Positions 6,931-16,039 of a stretch of 40,622 nt of DNA are shown piece by piece. The stretch comes from an uncultured Eubacteriales bacterium. Lineage in GTDB: Bacteria > Bacillota_A > Clostridia > Christensenellales > Aristaeellaceae. Each line of letters begins with the position of its first letter. Positions within the stretch are counted from its first letter, which is position 1. The notes beneath the pieces were generated by a model. The model searched no databases, was not told the DNA's origin, and saw only the letters and a list, made by a program, of their open reading frames with translations. The translations under genes and the position numbers were made by a program. The DNA lies in contig CALVKX010000003.1 of assembly GCA_944333375.1 (NCBI GenBank), forward strand, positions 1 through 40,622, written 5' to 3'.

Positions 6931-8481
6931 TCAGGCCGGCTTTGCCGGGCTTTTTTCATGCTTTGTTCTCTTTTTGATGGAAAGCGGGCGGTCCAGCGCC
7001 ATTGCGGCCAGCAGCAGATACACCGGCGCGAACAGGAACAGATAGCGCGGCCAGACCTCGAACAGAAGCAGATAGGCCGTGGCCCCGATGAGCGCGAGGG
7101 CCGTTGCCTGCACCGCGGGATGGCGCCTGCGCATGAAGGAGGCCAACGCGCACATCGTCAAAACCACCAGCCACAGCGTCTGGGCCAGGGTGTGGCACAG
7201 TGGATTGAGGCTGCCGCGGTGATGGTACAGGCTGCGGACAAAGGTGCTGAGGGCATCCGTGCGGCGGGGAACTTCCAGATCCAAAAAGCTGGAATTGGCG
7301 GCAAAGCTTCCGTCCGCGTAGGCCTTATACGCCTTGACGGAGAAAAAACGCACGTTGCCTAAGACGCCCTTTTCGCACAGGCGCTCCCACGCCACGCGCA
7401 GGTTGGCCTGCTGGCGCTGGGCAAGGGTGTCGAAGGACTGGGAGAAGGCCACGTCGTCGGGCGAATGTCCGCCGTAGGTCTCGCCGTTCATGCCGAGCAT
7501 GAGGTAGTGCGTCTCGCTGAGCTGCTCCTCCGGCACGGCGCTGCCTGCGAGATAGGCCGTGGAGGCGCGCTGGAACACCTGCCCGGGAACGGCCCCCAGC
7601 ACAAGCGCGGCGAGCACCGCCAGCGCCCGCTTCCATGCGGCGCAAGAAAACGCTTTTCGCCCGAGAAAGCGAAACAGCCCCAGCAGAGCGAGCGCGATGA
7701 GCACGATCAGCACCGTGGGCTTGATGGCGGCCCCCAGAAAAGACACCAGCGACACCAGAAACCATCGCAGCGCCGTCCTGCGCACGGACAGCCAGGCATA
7801 CAGCGCCAGCACCGGGAACAGCACCGCCCAGGTGTCGGTGTAGGGGTAGAGCAGGTAGGGCGAGAGGGCGATCCACAGGATGCCGGCCACCAGCACAAAG
7901 CCGTGCGCCCAGCGGCTGGAGGTCATGCGCTGGGCGCAGCGCACCGTGAAGTAAACCGTCAGGTTAAGAAGCACCGCGTCCAGATAGGGCAGCACCACGA
8001 AGGGAACCGCCAACCCCAGCTTTACGGCCACCCACAGCGGCACAGCCTGCAACAGCGTCAAGGGCGCGTTGTTGGGGCACAGGCGGAAATAATCGGCATC
8101 GGTCAGCGCCTGGCCCCGGGCCAGCTCCTCGGCGGTGCCGTACACGTTGGCAATGTCCCAGCCCATTTTGTACCACGCGCAGCGCACGATCACCAGTTGC
8201 ACCGCCAAAAGCAGCACAAAGAGCGCACGCATGCGCCATAGCGCATACGCGCCTCCCTCCCGCCGCGCATGCGCCGAACGGGCGCGCCCCCACAGCAGCA
8301 GCGCCACGCCTGCCAGCGCGATGGGCCACAGCGCCAGATTGCTCAGCAGGCTCAGGTTCTGATAGTACTGGGAAAGGGCCGGCTGGCCCGCGACGAGCAG
8401 GCACAGCACAAAGAGAAACATCACGCCGGCCAGAACGCTCAAAAAGACGGGAAGGGAAAAATGGCTGGCTTTGGAACGCAT
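6931..8481 (-). CDS. GT-C-like polytopic membrane protein, probable glycosyltransferase
   Basis: 516 residues from the ATG at 8481, which follows GGAAGGAG; an upstream in-frame start has no ribosome site and lies near the rnpB terminator. Roughly 11 hydrophobic segments. After the third, WYKMGWDIANVYGTAEELA puts an Asp at the start of the first large loop, where GT-C enzymes (PMT/ArnT-like) keep their catalytic acid; SPYLLYPYTDTWAVL and AAIKPTVLI also fit this class. Such enzymes use polyprenyl-phosphate sugars to glycosylate outside acceptors. It starts only 33 bases after the rnpB terminator and has no promoter of its own that I can see, so it may depend on read-through. Donor and acceptor are unknown. 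Confidence 0.7.
   Translation of the reverse strand: MRSKASHFSLPVFLSVLAGVMFLFVLCLLVAGQPALSQYYQNLSLLSNLALWPIALAGVALLLWGRARSAHARREGGAYALWRMRALFVLLLAVQLVIVRCAWYKMGWDIANVYGTAEELARGQALTDADYFRLCPNNAPLTLLQAVPLWVAVKLGLAVPFVVLPYLDAVLLNLTVYFTVRCAQRMTSSRWAHGFVLVAGILWIALSPYLLYPYTDTWAVLFPVLALYAWLSVRRTALRWFLVSLVSFLGAAIKPTVLIVLIALALLGLFRFLGRKAFSCAAWKRALAVLAALVLGAVPGQVFQRASTAYLAGSAVPEEQLSETHYLMLGMNGETYGGHSPDDVAFSQSFDTLAQRQQANLRVAWERLCEKGVLGNVRFFSVKAYKAYADGSFAANSSFLDLEVPRRTDALSTFVRSLYHHRGSLNPLCHTLAQTLWLVVLTMCALASFMRRRHPAVQATALALIGATAYLLLFEVWPRYLFLFAPVYLLLAAMALDRPLSIKKRTKHEKSPAKPA
6935..6956 (+). terminator. terminator downstream of the S41 gene
   Basis: CCGGC-TTT-GCCGG stem followed by GC and six T (6951-6956). 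It lies inside the 3' end of the convergent minus-strand membrane-protein gene, so the coding sequence there also serves as terminator for the plus strand. Confidence 0.6.
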
Positions 8482-8513
8482 AGGCGGTACGCTCCTTCCT
8501 TTTGTGATACGAC

Positions 8514-8535
8514 AAAAAGCGGGCATCTATCCCGC
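8514..8535 (-). terminator. terminator of rnpB
   Basis: Minus strand: GCGGG-ATAGATG-CCCGC followed by TTTTT. The five-pair stem is modest, so partial read-through into the membrane-protein gene is plausible. Confidence 0.7.
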
Positions 8536-8542
8536 CTGTAAA

Positions 8543-8892
8543 GCGCTGCCGGCGCGGTCGTAAGCCGAGTTCTGTCGTTGGACGATCATCTATCTCCACC
8601 GCGCGTTGCCGCGCGGCTGAAGCGATCTCTTTGGGAGCACGACGGGCCGCCGTATCGCTCCCGGTCGGATCTTGCATCGGGTGGGGTTTACAGCGCCAGC
8701 CTGTCGCCAGGCCGCGGGTGAGCTCTTACCTCGCCTTTCCATCCTTGCTCCGCACGGGGGGCGCGGGGCGGTCTATCTCTGTTGCACTTTCCTTGAAGTT
8801 GCCTTCACCGGCCGTTAGCCGGCACCCTGCCCTGTGATGCTCGGACTTTCCTCATGGCATGCCACGCGATCGCCTGGCCGCCCGGACAGCGC
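8543..8892 (-). ncRNA. rnpB: RNase P RNA, bacterial class A
   Basis: The minus strand carries the conserved core of the RNase P ribozyme, which trims 5' leaders from pre-tRNAs: GAGGAAAGTCCGAGC and ACAGGGCAGGGTGCCGG near the 5' end, GGAAAGTGCAACAGAGA, then TGTAAACCCCACCCG, GTGGAGATAGATGATC and ACAGAACTCGGCTTACGACC near the 3' end. The presence of the CAGGGCAGGGTGCCGG-type segment fits class A rather than the class B of Bacillus. The ends were set by pairing GCGCTG (8887-8892) with CAGCGC (8543-8548), continuing as CCGG/CCGG and GCGG/CCGC, which gives an extended P1 helix. The predicted transcription start coincides with the first base of that helix. Confidence 0.95.
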
Positions 8893-8896
8893 TATA

Positions 8897-8925
8897 AAGG
8901 TAGCACGTTTGGAAAGGAGTGTCAA
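8897..8925 (-). promoter_or_regulatory. sigma-A promoter of rnpB
   Basis: Minus strand: TTGACA (8920-8925), 17-base spacer, TACCTT (8897-8902). The expected start is G8892 or close to it, the first base of the P1 helix. Confidence 0.8.
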
Positions 8926-8966
8926 GGGGAAAGCGGGGGACAATGTCCTTGTTGCGCTTTTGGGCC

Positions 8967-8995
8967 TTGCGGAGCGCAGCGTTTTGTGGCACAAT
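8967..8995 (+). promoter_or_regulatory. probable promoter of guaA
   Basis: TTGCGG (8967-8972), 17-base spacer, CACAAT (8990-8995). Half-consensus at each hexamer; the transcript would start near 9002 and include the strong leader hairpin. Confidence 0.45.
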
Positions 8996-9006
8996 AAGCG
9001 TTGTTT

Positions 9007-9029
9007 CGTCGCGAAACGCTTTCGCGACG
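9007..9029 (+). promoter_or_regulatory. perfect 10-bp hairpin in the guaA leader
   Basis: CGTCGCGAAA-CGC-TTTCGCGACG pairs without mismatch. It begins about five bases after the predicted transcript start and ends a few bases before the ribosome site (GGAAGGGGGA, 9034-9043). There is no T-run, so it is not a terminator. It may stabilise the mRNA 5' end or bind a regulator. Confidence 0.6.
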
Positions 9030-9053
9030 CCTTGGAAGGGGGAGCGTGGTTTC

Positions 9054-10598
<1,545 letters not shown>

Positions 10599-10604
10599 AT
10601 GATA

Positions 10605-10640
10605 ATCGGCGCCGCGGGGAACGGTCCCTGCGGCGCCGAT
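10605..10640. terminator. long hairpin between guaA and the minus-strand operon, probably bidirectional
   Basis: ATCGGCGCCGC (10605-10615) pairs with GCGGCGCCGAT (10630-10640), and GGGA with TCCC inside. On the minus strand it is followed by TTATCATTTATT and should end the cdaA operon. On the plus strand no T-run follows, so for guaA it may mainly protect the 3' end. Confidence 0.7.
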
Positions 10641-10663
10641 CAGGCTTATCAAGCGATTGGGAA

Positions 10664-11602
10664 TCACATGGCGCTCGCGGCGCTGAGCGAGGCAAGCTCC
10701 CCGTCCGTGAGGCGGAAGGTGAGGGCCACGGCGTTGGCCTGGGCCTGCGCAGGGGTTTTCATCCCCGTCAGGACGGCGCTGTGGGGCAGATGGTCCAGAA
10801 TCCAGCGCACGGCCACGGCGGCCACAGGCACGCCATGGCTCCGCGCGATGGGTCGCATGGCCTCTACGATGCGCAGGTTTTTTTGCAGTTTCTCCCCGTA
10901 GAAATTGTCATACACGGCGCGGCTGCGGCGGTCATCCTGGCCGAAATGCACGTCCGGGCCATATTTTCCGGTCAGAATCCCCTGGCCGAGGCTGCCCCAG
11001 GTAAGCGGCGCCGCATCCAGGAGATGGGCGACCTTGCGGATATCTGCCTCGCCGTCGCGGTGGGCCAGGCTGAAATGGTTCTGAAAGGCGGCCAGCTCAT
11101 CCCGGTAGGGGGCGAAGGCGGCGGCCTGCGCGGGAGTAACGTTGCTCAGGCCGATAGCGCGGATGCGGCCCACGCGCTTGTGCCTCAGCAGCGCCTCCAT
11201 CAGGGCGTCTACGGGGGTTATGCCGTCGAGATAATGCACCTGATAGAGATCGATGTGGTCCGTGGACAGGCGCTCCAGGCTGGCGGCGAGCGCACGGTCG
11301 ATATACGCCGGGCTGTTGTCGTAGAAGGTGCGGCCGTTTTCCACCCGCACGCCGAACTTGGTGGCGATGACCACCCGGTCGCGCACGTCGTGCAGGGCCT
11401 GGCCGACGTTGATTTCCGAACGGCCCAGGCCGTAGGTGTCGGCGGTATCGAAAAAGTTGATGCCCGATTCGTAGGCGCTGCGGAGCGCGCCTTGAATCTG
11501 GGCATGATCGACCTGGCCCCAGCCGTATTCCCCGGCGGGGCAGCCGCCCGCGCACAGGCGGGATACCGGCAGGTCGATGCCCTTCAAGCGGATGGTTTCC
11601 AT
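10664..11602 (-). CDS. aldo/keto reductase
   Basis: 312 residues. The catalytic tetrad of the family is present: Asp52 and Tyr57 (FFDTADTYG), Lys82 (IATKFG) and His123 (LYQVHYLDG). IRAIGLSN and the late VLTGMKTPAQ stretch also fit. Family members reduce carbonyls with NADPH; the substrate here is unknown. The sequence is closest in style to the YajO/Tas-like soluble bacterial reductases. The ATG follows AAGGAG by six bases and lies 16 bases after the rRNA methyltransferase gene, so it is the last gene of the cdaA operon. No functional link with its neighbours is evident. Confidence 0.9.
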   Translation of the reverse strand: METIRLKGIDLPVSRLCAGGCPAGEYGWGQVDHAQIQGALRSAYESGINFFDTADTYGLGRSEINVGQALHDVRDRVVIATKFGVRVENGRTFYDNSPAYIDRALAASLERLSTDHIDLYQVHYLDGITPVDALMEALLRHKRVGRIRAIGLSNVTPAQAAAFAPYRDELAAFQNHFSLAHRDGEADIRKVAHLLDAAPLTWGSLGQGILTGKYGPDVHFGQDDRRSRAVYDNFYGEKLQKNLRIVEAMRPIARSHGVPVAAVAVRWILDHLPHSAVLTGMKTPAQAQANAVALTFRLTDGELASLSAASAM

Positions 11603-11618
11603 GCTCTGCTCCTTCGCT

Positions 11619-12953
11619 TCAAGGCCTGCGCAGGCCCTTGGGATAGTGGTTTTTCAACTGTCCGCCACTGGCCTTGCCAAGCCCCAGCACAAGCCCCTCA
11701 TAGACGGCCAGCGCCCAGCCGGCCAGCGATTCGGACACGGGAAGCGCCTCGCCGCGCTGGTAGCGCAGCGCGTCGGCGCGGCAAAGCGCAACGCACGGCA
11801 GGCCGCAGGCGGGCGAAAGCACCATGGCCAGCGCGTGGTCGGGCACGAAGACCCGGCCTTTGAGCAAGCCGAGCTGCACGCCTGCGCGCAGCACGCGGAG
11901 GTGATCCAGCGGCGGCAGGTCGGGCGCGGCAATCAACACGTCGCCAAACTGCGCGTTGGCATCCGGCAGCCCCGTCAGATGGGCGGCAAAGGCGGCAAAG
12001 GCGGCGCGCAGAGGCGGGGAGGGCGGAGACAGGCGCTCTGCGGCGGGACGCAGCAGGTCCGCCGCGGGCGCCTCGCCGGATTTGGTCAGGCAGGCGATGA
12101 AGTGCCCCTCGCCGCGAACCCGGTGCGGATAGAGCCTGAGCATGCCCTCCGGGGCGGCCATGCCCGCCAGGGAGAAGGGCCGCGGGGAGAAGGCCGGGAA
12201 GGATTGTAGGAACCAACGCACCGTCTCTTCGTTCTCCTCGGGGCTGAGCGTGCAGGTGCTGTACACCAGGCGCCCGCCGGGGCGCAGCATGCCGGCGGCA
12301 CAGCTGAGAATATGCCGCTGCCGCGTGGCGCAGCCCGCCGGGGAAGCCTCGTTCCATTCGGCGCGCGTCTCGGGGTGGCGGCGAAACATGCCCTCCCCGC
12401 TGCACGGCGCGTCTACCAGCACGGCGTCGAACAAACCCGGCCAGCGCGCAGCGAGCGCCTCCGGCTGGGCGCTGACCACCAGCCCGTTGCCCACGCCCAT
12501 GCGCTCGAGGTTGCGGCTGAGAATTCTGGCGCGGGAGGGCACCGGCTCGTTGCAGACCAAAAGCCCGCTTCCATCCAAAGCGGCGGCGATCTGGGTGCTC
12601 TTGCCGCCGGGGGCGGCGCACAGATCCAAAATCCGTTCGCCGCGCCGTGGGGCGAGCACGCTCACCGGCGCCATGGCGCTGGGCTCCTGAAGGTAGTAGG
12701 CGCCCGCCTCATGCAGAGGGTCGGCCCCGGCGGCGCTTTCCAGCGGCAGATACCGCCCCAGATCGGGATACCAGGGGACGGGGTCTCCCACGGCGCCGGT
12801 GGCCGCGAGTGCATCGGGGGAAACGGGCTTTTGCGGGTTGAGGCGAAGGCCGCGCTGGAAGGGCTGCTCCAGCGCGGCGAAGTAAGCGTCGGCCTCGTCT
12901 CCGAGCTGGGCGCGCATGCGCGACACAAAGGCGGGCGGCAGGGCCTGGCTCAT
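11619..12953 (-). CDS. rRNA (cytosine-C5)-methyltransferase, RsmF/NOL1-NOP2-Sun family
   Basis: 444 residues. The SAM-binding domain shows LDLCAAPGGKSTQIAAAL, the catalytic-cysteine box VDAPCSGEGMFRRH and the second conserved Cys in YSTCTLSPEENEE. The N-terminus (LPPAFVSRMRAQLG, then RGLRLNP) and a C-terminal extension of about 150 residues are arranged as in RsmF, which methylates 16S rRNA C1407; the exact target here is inferred. I chose the ATG at 12953 because it overlaps the stop of the P-loop ATPase gene (ATGA). It sits in a tightly coupled operon with cdaA. Confidence 0.9.
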   Translation of the reverse strand: MSQALPPAFVSRMRAQLGDEADAYFAALEQPFQRGLRLNPQKPVSPDALAATGAVGDPVPWYPDLGRYLPLESAAGADPLHEAGAYYLQEPSAMAPVSVLAPRRGERILDLCAAPGGKSTQIAAALDGSGLLVCNEPVPSRARILSRNLERMGVGNGLVVSAQPEALAARWPGLFDAVLVDAPCSGEGMFRRHPETRAEWNEASPAGCATRQRHILSCAAGMLRPGGRLVYSTCTLSPEENEETVRWFLQSFPAFSPRPFSLAGMAAPEGMLRLYPHRVRGEGHFIACLTKSGEAPAADLLRPAAERLSPPSPPLRAAFAAFAAHLTGLPDANAQFGDVLIAAPDLPPLDHLRVLRAGVQLGLLKGRVFVPDHALAMVLSPACGLPCVALCRADALRYQRGEALPVSESLAGWALAVYEGLVLGLGKASGGQLKNHYPKGLRRP

Positions 12954-13648
12954 AGGGAATCCACCAGCCAATCCGGCTTCATGATCGGTTCAAAGGAAAA
13001 AAACAGGGGCCGGAGCGCCTCGGGCAGAGCGTCCCTGAGGCGTGCACGGCCGGCGATCATGCCTACGGGACAACACAGCGCCCGGGCCGCCTCGTCCACC
13101 AGGGCCTGACCGGCCAGCAGGACCTCCGGGGTGGTTTGCTCCTGGAGGTTGGCGTTGTTGACCAGATGGTCGGGCGTCAGACGCGCCTGGCGCTCGATGA
13201 GGCGAAAAAGATCGACGATGTCCTCCACGGCCGCGCTGAGGGGGCGGCATGGGTTGACGACGTAGAGGACCTCCATCTCGCTTCGCAGGGCGCCGGTATA
13301 GGGCGCGTAGCGGCCCAGCGCCGTGGCCCCGGTATCGTCCCCGCCCACGTCGATGACGACATGCGCAAAGGGCTGCTCAAACACCGCTTGAATCTGCGCG
13401 GGCAGCGCGGGGATGTCCACCGTGGACATGGCAAAGGAGGGCATGAACACCTCAATGCCCTCCGCCTCCAGCAGCGGGCGCTGCTCCGCGCTTCGAAAAT
13501 AGGGATTGACGATATCCAGATCCACCAGCGCTACGCGGCCCTGGCAGCAGCGGCGCTGCGCCCGTGCGATGGCGATGGCCAGTTCCGTCTTGCCGCTTCC
13601 GTAGTTGCCCACCAGCACCGTATAGCGCCTGTCCAGGGGAAGCATCAT
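12950..13648 (-). CDS. ParA/MinD-like P-loop ATPase of unknown role
   Basis: 232 residues. Walker A is VLVGNYGSGKTELA near the N-terminus. A switch-like stretch LVDLDIVNPYFRSAEQ and the Walker-B-like VVIDVGGDDTGATALGRY follow. The second conserved lysine of deviant Walker A motifs is absent, so it is a relative of SIMIBI ATPases rather than a classical ParA. LYVVNPCRPLS and VNNANLQEQT resemble the guanine/adenine-recognition end of that fold. I recall similar proteins in many Clostridia, without an assigned function. It overlaps by 4 bases both the upstream Pro-rich membrane-protein gene and the downstream methyltransferase gene, so it is translated as part of the cdaA operon. Confidence 0.75.
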   Translation of the reverse strand: MMLPLDRRYTVLVGNYGSGKTELAIAIARAQRRCCQGRVALVDLDIVNPYFRSAEQRPLLEAEGIEVFMPSFAMSTVDIPALPAQIQAVFEQPFAHVVIDVGGDDTGATALGRYAPYTGALRSEMEVLYVVNPCRPLSAAVEDIVDLFRLIERQARLTPDHLVNNANLQEQTTPEVLLAGQALVDEAARALCCPVGMIAGRARLRDALPEALRPLFFSFEPIMKPDWLVDSL

Positions 13649-14676
13649 TCCTCACCGCCTTGCCGGTCGTTGCGCTTTGGATAGACGGGCTCGTGAAAGG
13701 CCTGCGTTACGTCCACAGTGGATTGCAGGTCATGAATGGTGGGACGGTGCTGCTCATCCTCCACGCCCATCAAATCGCGCGCCCTCTTGGCCAGCCGCCT
13801 GAGCGCACCGCCGCTTTGGACGGGCGCGGCGTCCTGCCGCATGGTAAAGGGATGGAACGCCGGGGCATGCATCACGGCGCGGGCCCGGGGCGCGGCATCC
13901 TCCGGGGACTCCGGCGGCTGGGTTAGGCCGAAGCGCTCAAACGCATCCGCGTCCAGCCCGGGATGCACCGGCGCGTCGGCCGGCTCCGCGGGCGGGGGAA
14001 CGGGAGGCGGGGCATAGAGCTCCTCCGGCGGCAGGGGTCGGGCAAAGCCCGCCTGCATGTCGCGGATGGCCTGGATGGGCTCGGGCTTGGGCGCGCCGAA
14101 GGAGGCGTCCATGCCTTCGGCCGGGTTGTCCCACAGGGGGCGCACCAGCGCGTCCCCCTGCGCCCATACGTCCTCCGTGTCGTCGAAAACGGGGTCCAAA
14201 TCTTCCATGGGCGGGGCTTCGGGCACAAAAACCGGCCCCTGCTCCAGCGGCGCGTAGCGCAGGGTCTCCTGCGCCGCGGGGGCTGAGGGAGGCGCGAAAT
14301 CCGTCGCCACAGGCGCAAAAACTTGCGTACCGGCGGGAGGGTAGAACATCGTTTCGTCCTCAGGCGCGGTTTCCTCACCGACGAGAGACTGCTCAAACGG
14401 CGCCTGGGGAATCTCCGGGCCCTCCCTGCGCGTCCGGCGCAGGCGGCCCAGCTTGGTGGACCACACATAATACGGCCGCCAGCGGATCAGATAGATGATG
14501 CGGTCCACCACGAAGCCGCCAACGCACAGGACGGCCACCACGACCTTCCAGTTGGCTGCGAGAAAGCGATAGAGCGCGCTGCCGTCCTCGCTGGAGAAAA
14601 GGGTCCACAGATCGTTGACTAGCACGCGCATCCAGCTCAGCAGCAGGGTCAGAATCGCATTGGCAAAGCCGCTCAT
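13645..14676 (-). CDS. membrane-anchored proline/acidic-rich protein of unknown function
   Basis: 343 residues; no family recognised. The N-terminus has a hydrophobic stretch (about 5-22) and a clear membrane segment (about 43-64, WKVVVAVLCVGGFVVDRIIYLI), then RWRPYYVWSTKLGRLRRTRR, a positively charged anchor that places the rest in the cytoplasm. Residues 90-300 are rich in Pro, Ala, Glu and Asp with few hydrophobics, so probably disordered. A basic segment (GGALRRLAKRARDLMG) and a C-terminal helix-like tail follow. It has a good ribosome site (AAAGGAG) 16 bases after cdaR and overlaps the ATPase gene. Context suggests a scaffold linked to CdaA/CdaR at the membrane; that is inference. Confidence 0.75.
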   Translation of the reverse strand: MSGFANAILTLLLSWMRVLVNDLWTLFSSEDGSALYRFLAANWKVVVAVLCVGGFVVDRIIYLIRWRPYYVWSTKLGRLRRTRREGPEIPQAPFEQSLVGEETAPEDETMFYPPAGTQVFAPVATDFAPPSAPAAQETLRYAPLEQGPVFVPEAPPMEDLDPVFDDTEDVWAQGDALVRPLWDNPAEGMDASFGAPKPEPIQAIRDMQAGFARPLPPEELYAPPPVPPPAEPADAPVHPGLDADAFERFGLTQPPESPEDAAPRARAVMHAPAFHPFTMRQDAAPVQSGGALRRLAKRARDLMGVEDEQHRPTIHDLQSTVDVTQAFHEPVYPKRNDRQGGEE

Positions 14677-14692
14677 TCACCGGCTCCTTTCG

Positions 14693-16039
14693 CTAATTGA
14701 TGGTCACCGTAACGGTGGAGGGCGTGGCGACGAAGGCCATTCCGGTCATGTCAACGCCTTCCGCATGAAGCTGCACAGGCAGCTCATAGGTGCCGGCCTC
14801 CAGCCCCGTGACATCCACATAGGCGACGATATCGGCGCCGCGCAGGCCGTTCATGACGAGCTGCGGACCGGTGACCACCATGGAGAGGGTCTTGATGCTC
14901 AGCCCCGTGGACAAGCCGCTGGAAGCGCCGCGCGCAAACAGCTTGACGCTGTCAAAGGTGCGCGAAACCATGATGGGCTCGATCTCCACCGTCAGCGTCA
15001 CGACATCCGAACTCATATGGACCACATCCGCGGGCCATAGCGGCTCAAGCTCAACCGAGAAGGACTCCGTCCGCCCCGTCACATCCACGGGTGCGCTCAC
15101 GGAAAGCGTACTTAGCAGATCCAGCGTGCTTTCGGGCGCCGCCACCAGCACGCTGGAGGGATTGGCCGTCACGTTGACCACATGATATCCCTCGGCGGGA
15201 GAGCCCTCAATCAGGCCGTTCATGGAGAGCGCAACCTCGCGCACGGGATAGAGCTCCTGCTCGACCGTGATGGTGCGCAGGACCACGTCCGCGCTGGTGA
15301 CCTCCAGAAGATCGCTCTCGACGGTCTCGCCGTCGACGGTGACAAAGCGCATGGGCAAAGCGGTGCGCACCGAGCCCTCCTGCGCGGCCAGCCTGGATAC
15401 GTCAAAATCCACATAGACGCGAACCACCTGATCCACCAGGCTGCGGGGACCGCTGAGGGTCACGGCCGAGGGGTCCAGCGAGATCGGCGTACCATAATAG
15501 CCGTCGGGGTAATCTCCGACAATATTGACGGACACGGGCACGCGATAGTTGGTTACATACTCGTCCACGACCACGGTGATGGATTCGGGCGACAAACTGT
15601 TGACCGTTCCATAGGTGGAGGTGGAGGTGGTGTTGATCCTGAGCGTCTGCTCCCCGGCTTCGGTGATGCGGGTGAGATCGACGCGGGGGTTATAGTTGGA
15701 GGCGGTGACGGTGTTGTACTCGCGCTGGGGAACATCCACGCGCAGGCGGACGGTGAGGTTTTCATCCTCCAGCCCGGAAAGGACGATGAGGCCGCTGTTG
15801 CGGCGCAGGGTGTCGGCCCCCACAACGCTGACCGATACGTCCGTAAACACACGCTCGCGCGTAAGGGTGGGGTCCTGGGTAATCAGGCCAGCCCAGAGGC
15901 AAAGGGCCAGGAACAGCGCCAGCAGCTTCCAGGGCCAGTTGTGATAAATGAGGCGCCAGAAGCGGCGCGGGGCGCCCTTGAGCGCCTTGCGCATGCTGGG
16001 GCGGGGCTGGTCGGCGGCCTTTTTGGGTTCGGTATTCAT
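14693..16039 (-). CDS. cdaR: CdaR, YbbR-domain regulator of diadenylate cyclase
   Basis: 448 residues. One N-terminal membrane segment (WPWKLLALFLALCLWAGLIT) is followed by about four YbbR repeats, beta-rich units with recurring V-x-V-x-G-x-P-like patterns, expected outside the cell. In Firmicutes CdaR binds and modulates CdaA. The start was set at the ATG at 16039, which overlaps the cdaA stop (ATGA, 16036-16039). The N-terminal 30 residues before the membrane segment are basic and Pro-rich. In Bacillus and many relatives glmM follows cdaR; here it is replaced by two genes of unknown role. Confidence 0.93.
   Translation of the reverse strand: MNTEPKKAADQPRPSMRKALKGAPRRFWRLIYHNWPWKLLALFLALCLWAGLITQDPTLTRERVFTDVSVSVVGADTLRRNSGLIVLSGLEDENLTVRLRVDVPQREYNTVTASNYNPRVDLTRITEAGEQTLRINTTSTSTYGTVNSLSPESITVVVDEYVTNYRVPVSVNIVGDYPDGYYGTPISLDPSAVTLSGPRSLVDQVVRVYVDFDVSRLAAQEGSVRTALPMRFVTVDGETVESDLLEVTSADVVLRTITVEQELYPVREVALSMNGLIEGSPAEGYHVVNVTANPSSVLVAAPESTLDLLSTLSVSAPVDVTGRTESFSVELEPLWPADVVHMSSDVVTLTVEIEPIMVSRTFDSVKLFARGASSGLSTGLSIKTLSMVVTGPQLVMNGLRGADIVAYVDVTGLEAGTYELPVQLHAEGVDMTGMAFVATPSTVTVTIN

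Noticed and set aside
8540..8892. Short open frames inside the rnpB region
   Set aside because: The region is explained by RNase P RNA core motifs and pairing of its ends.
8996..9053. Purine riboswitch upstream of guaA
   Set aside because: Only a single simple hairpin is present; no three-way junction or conserved purine-aptamer core.
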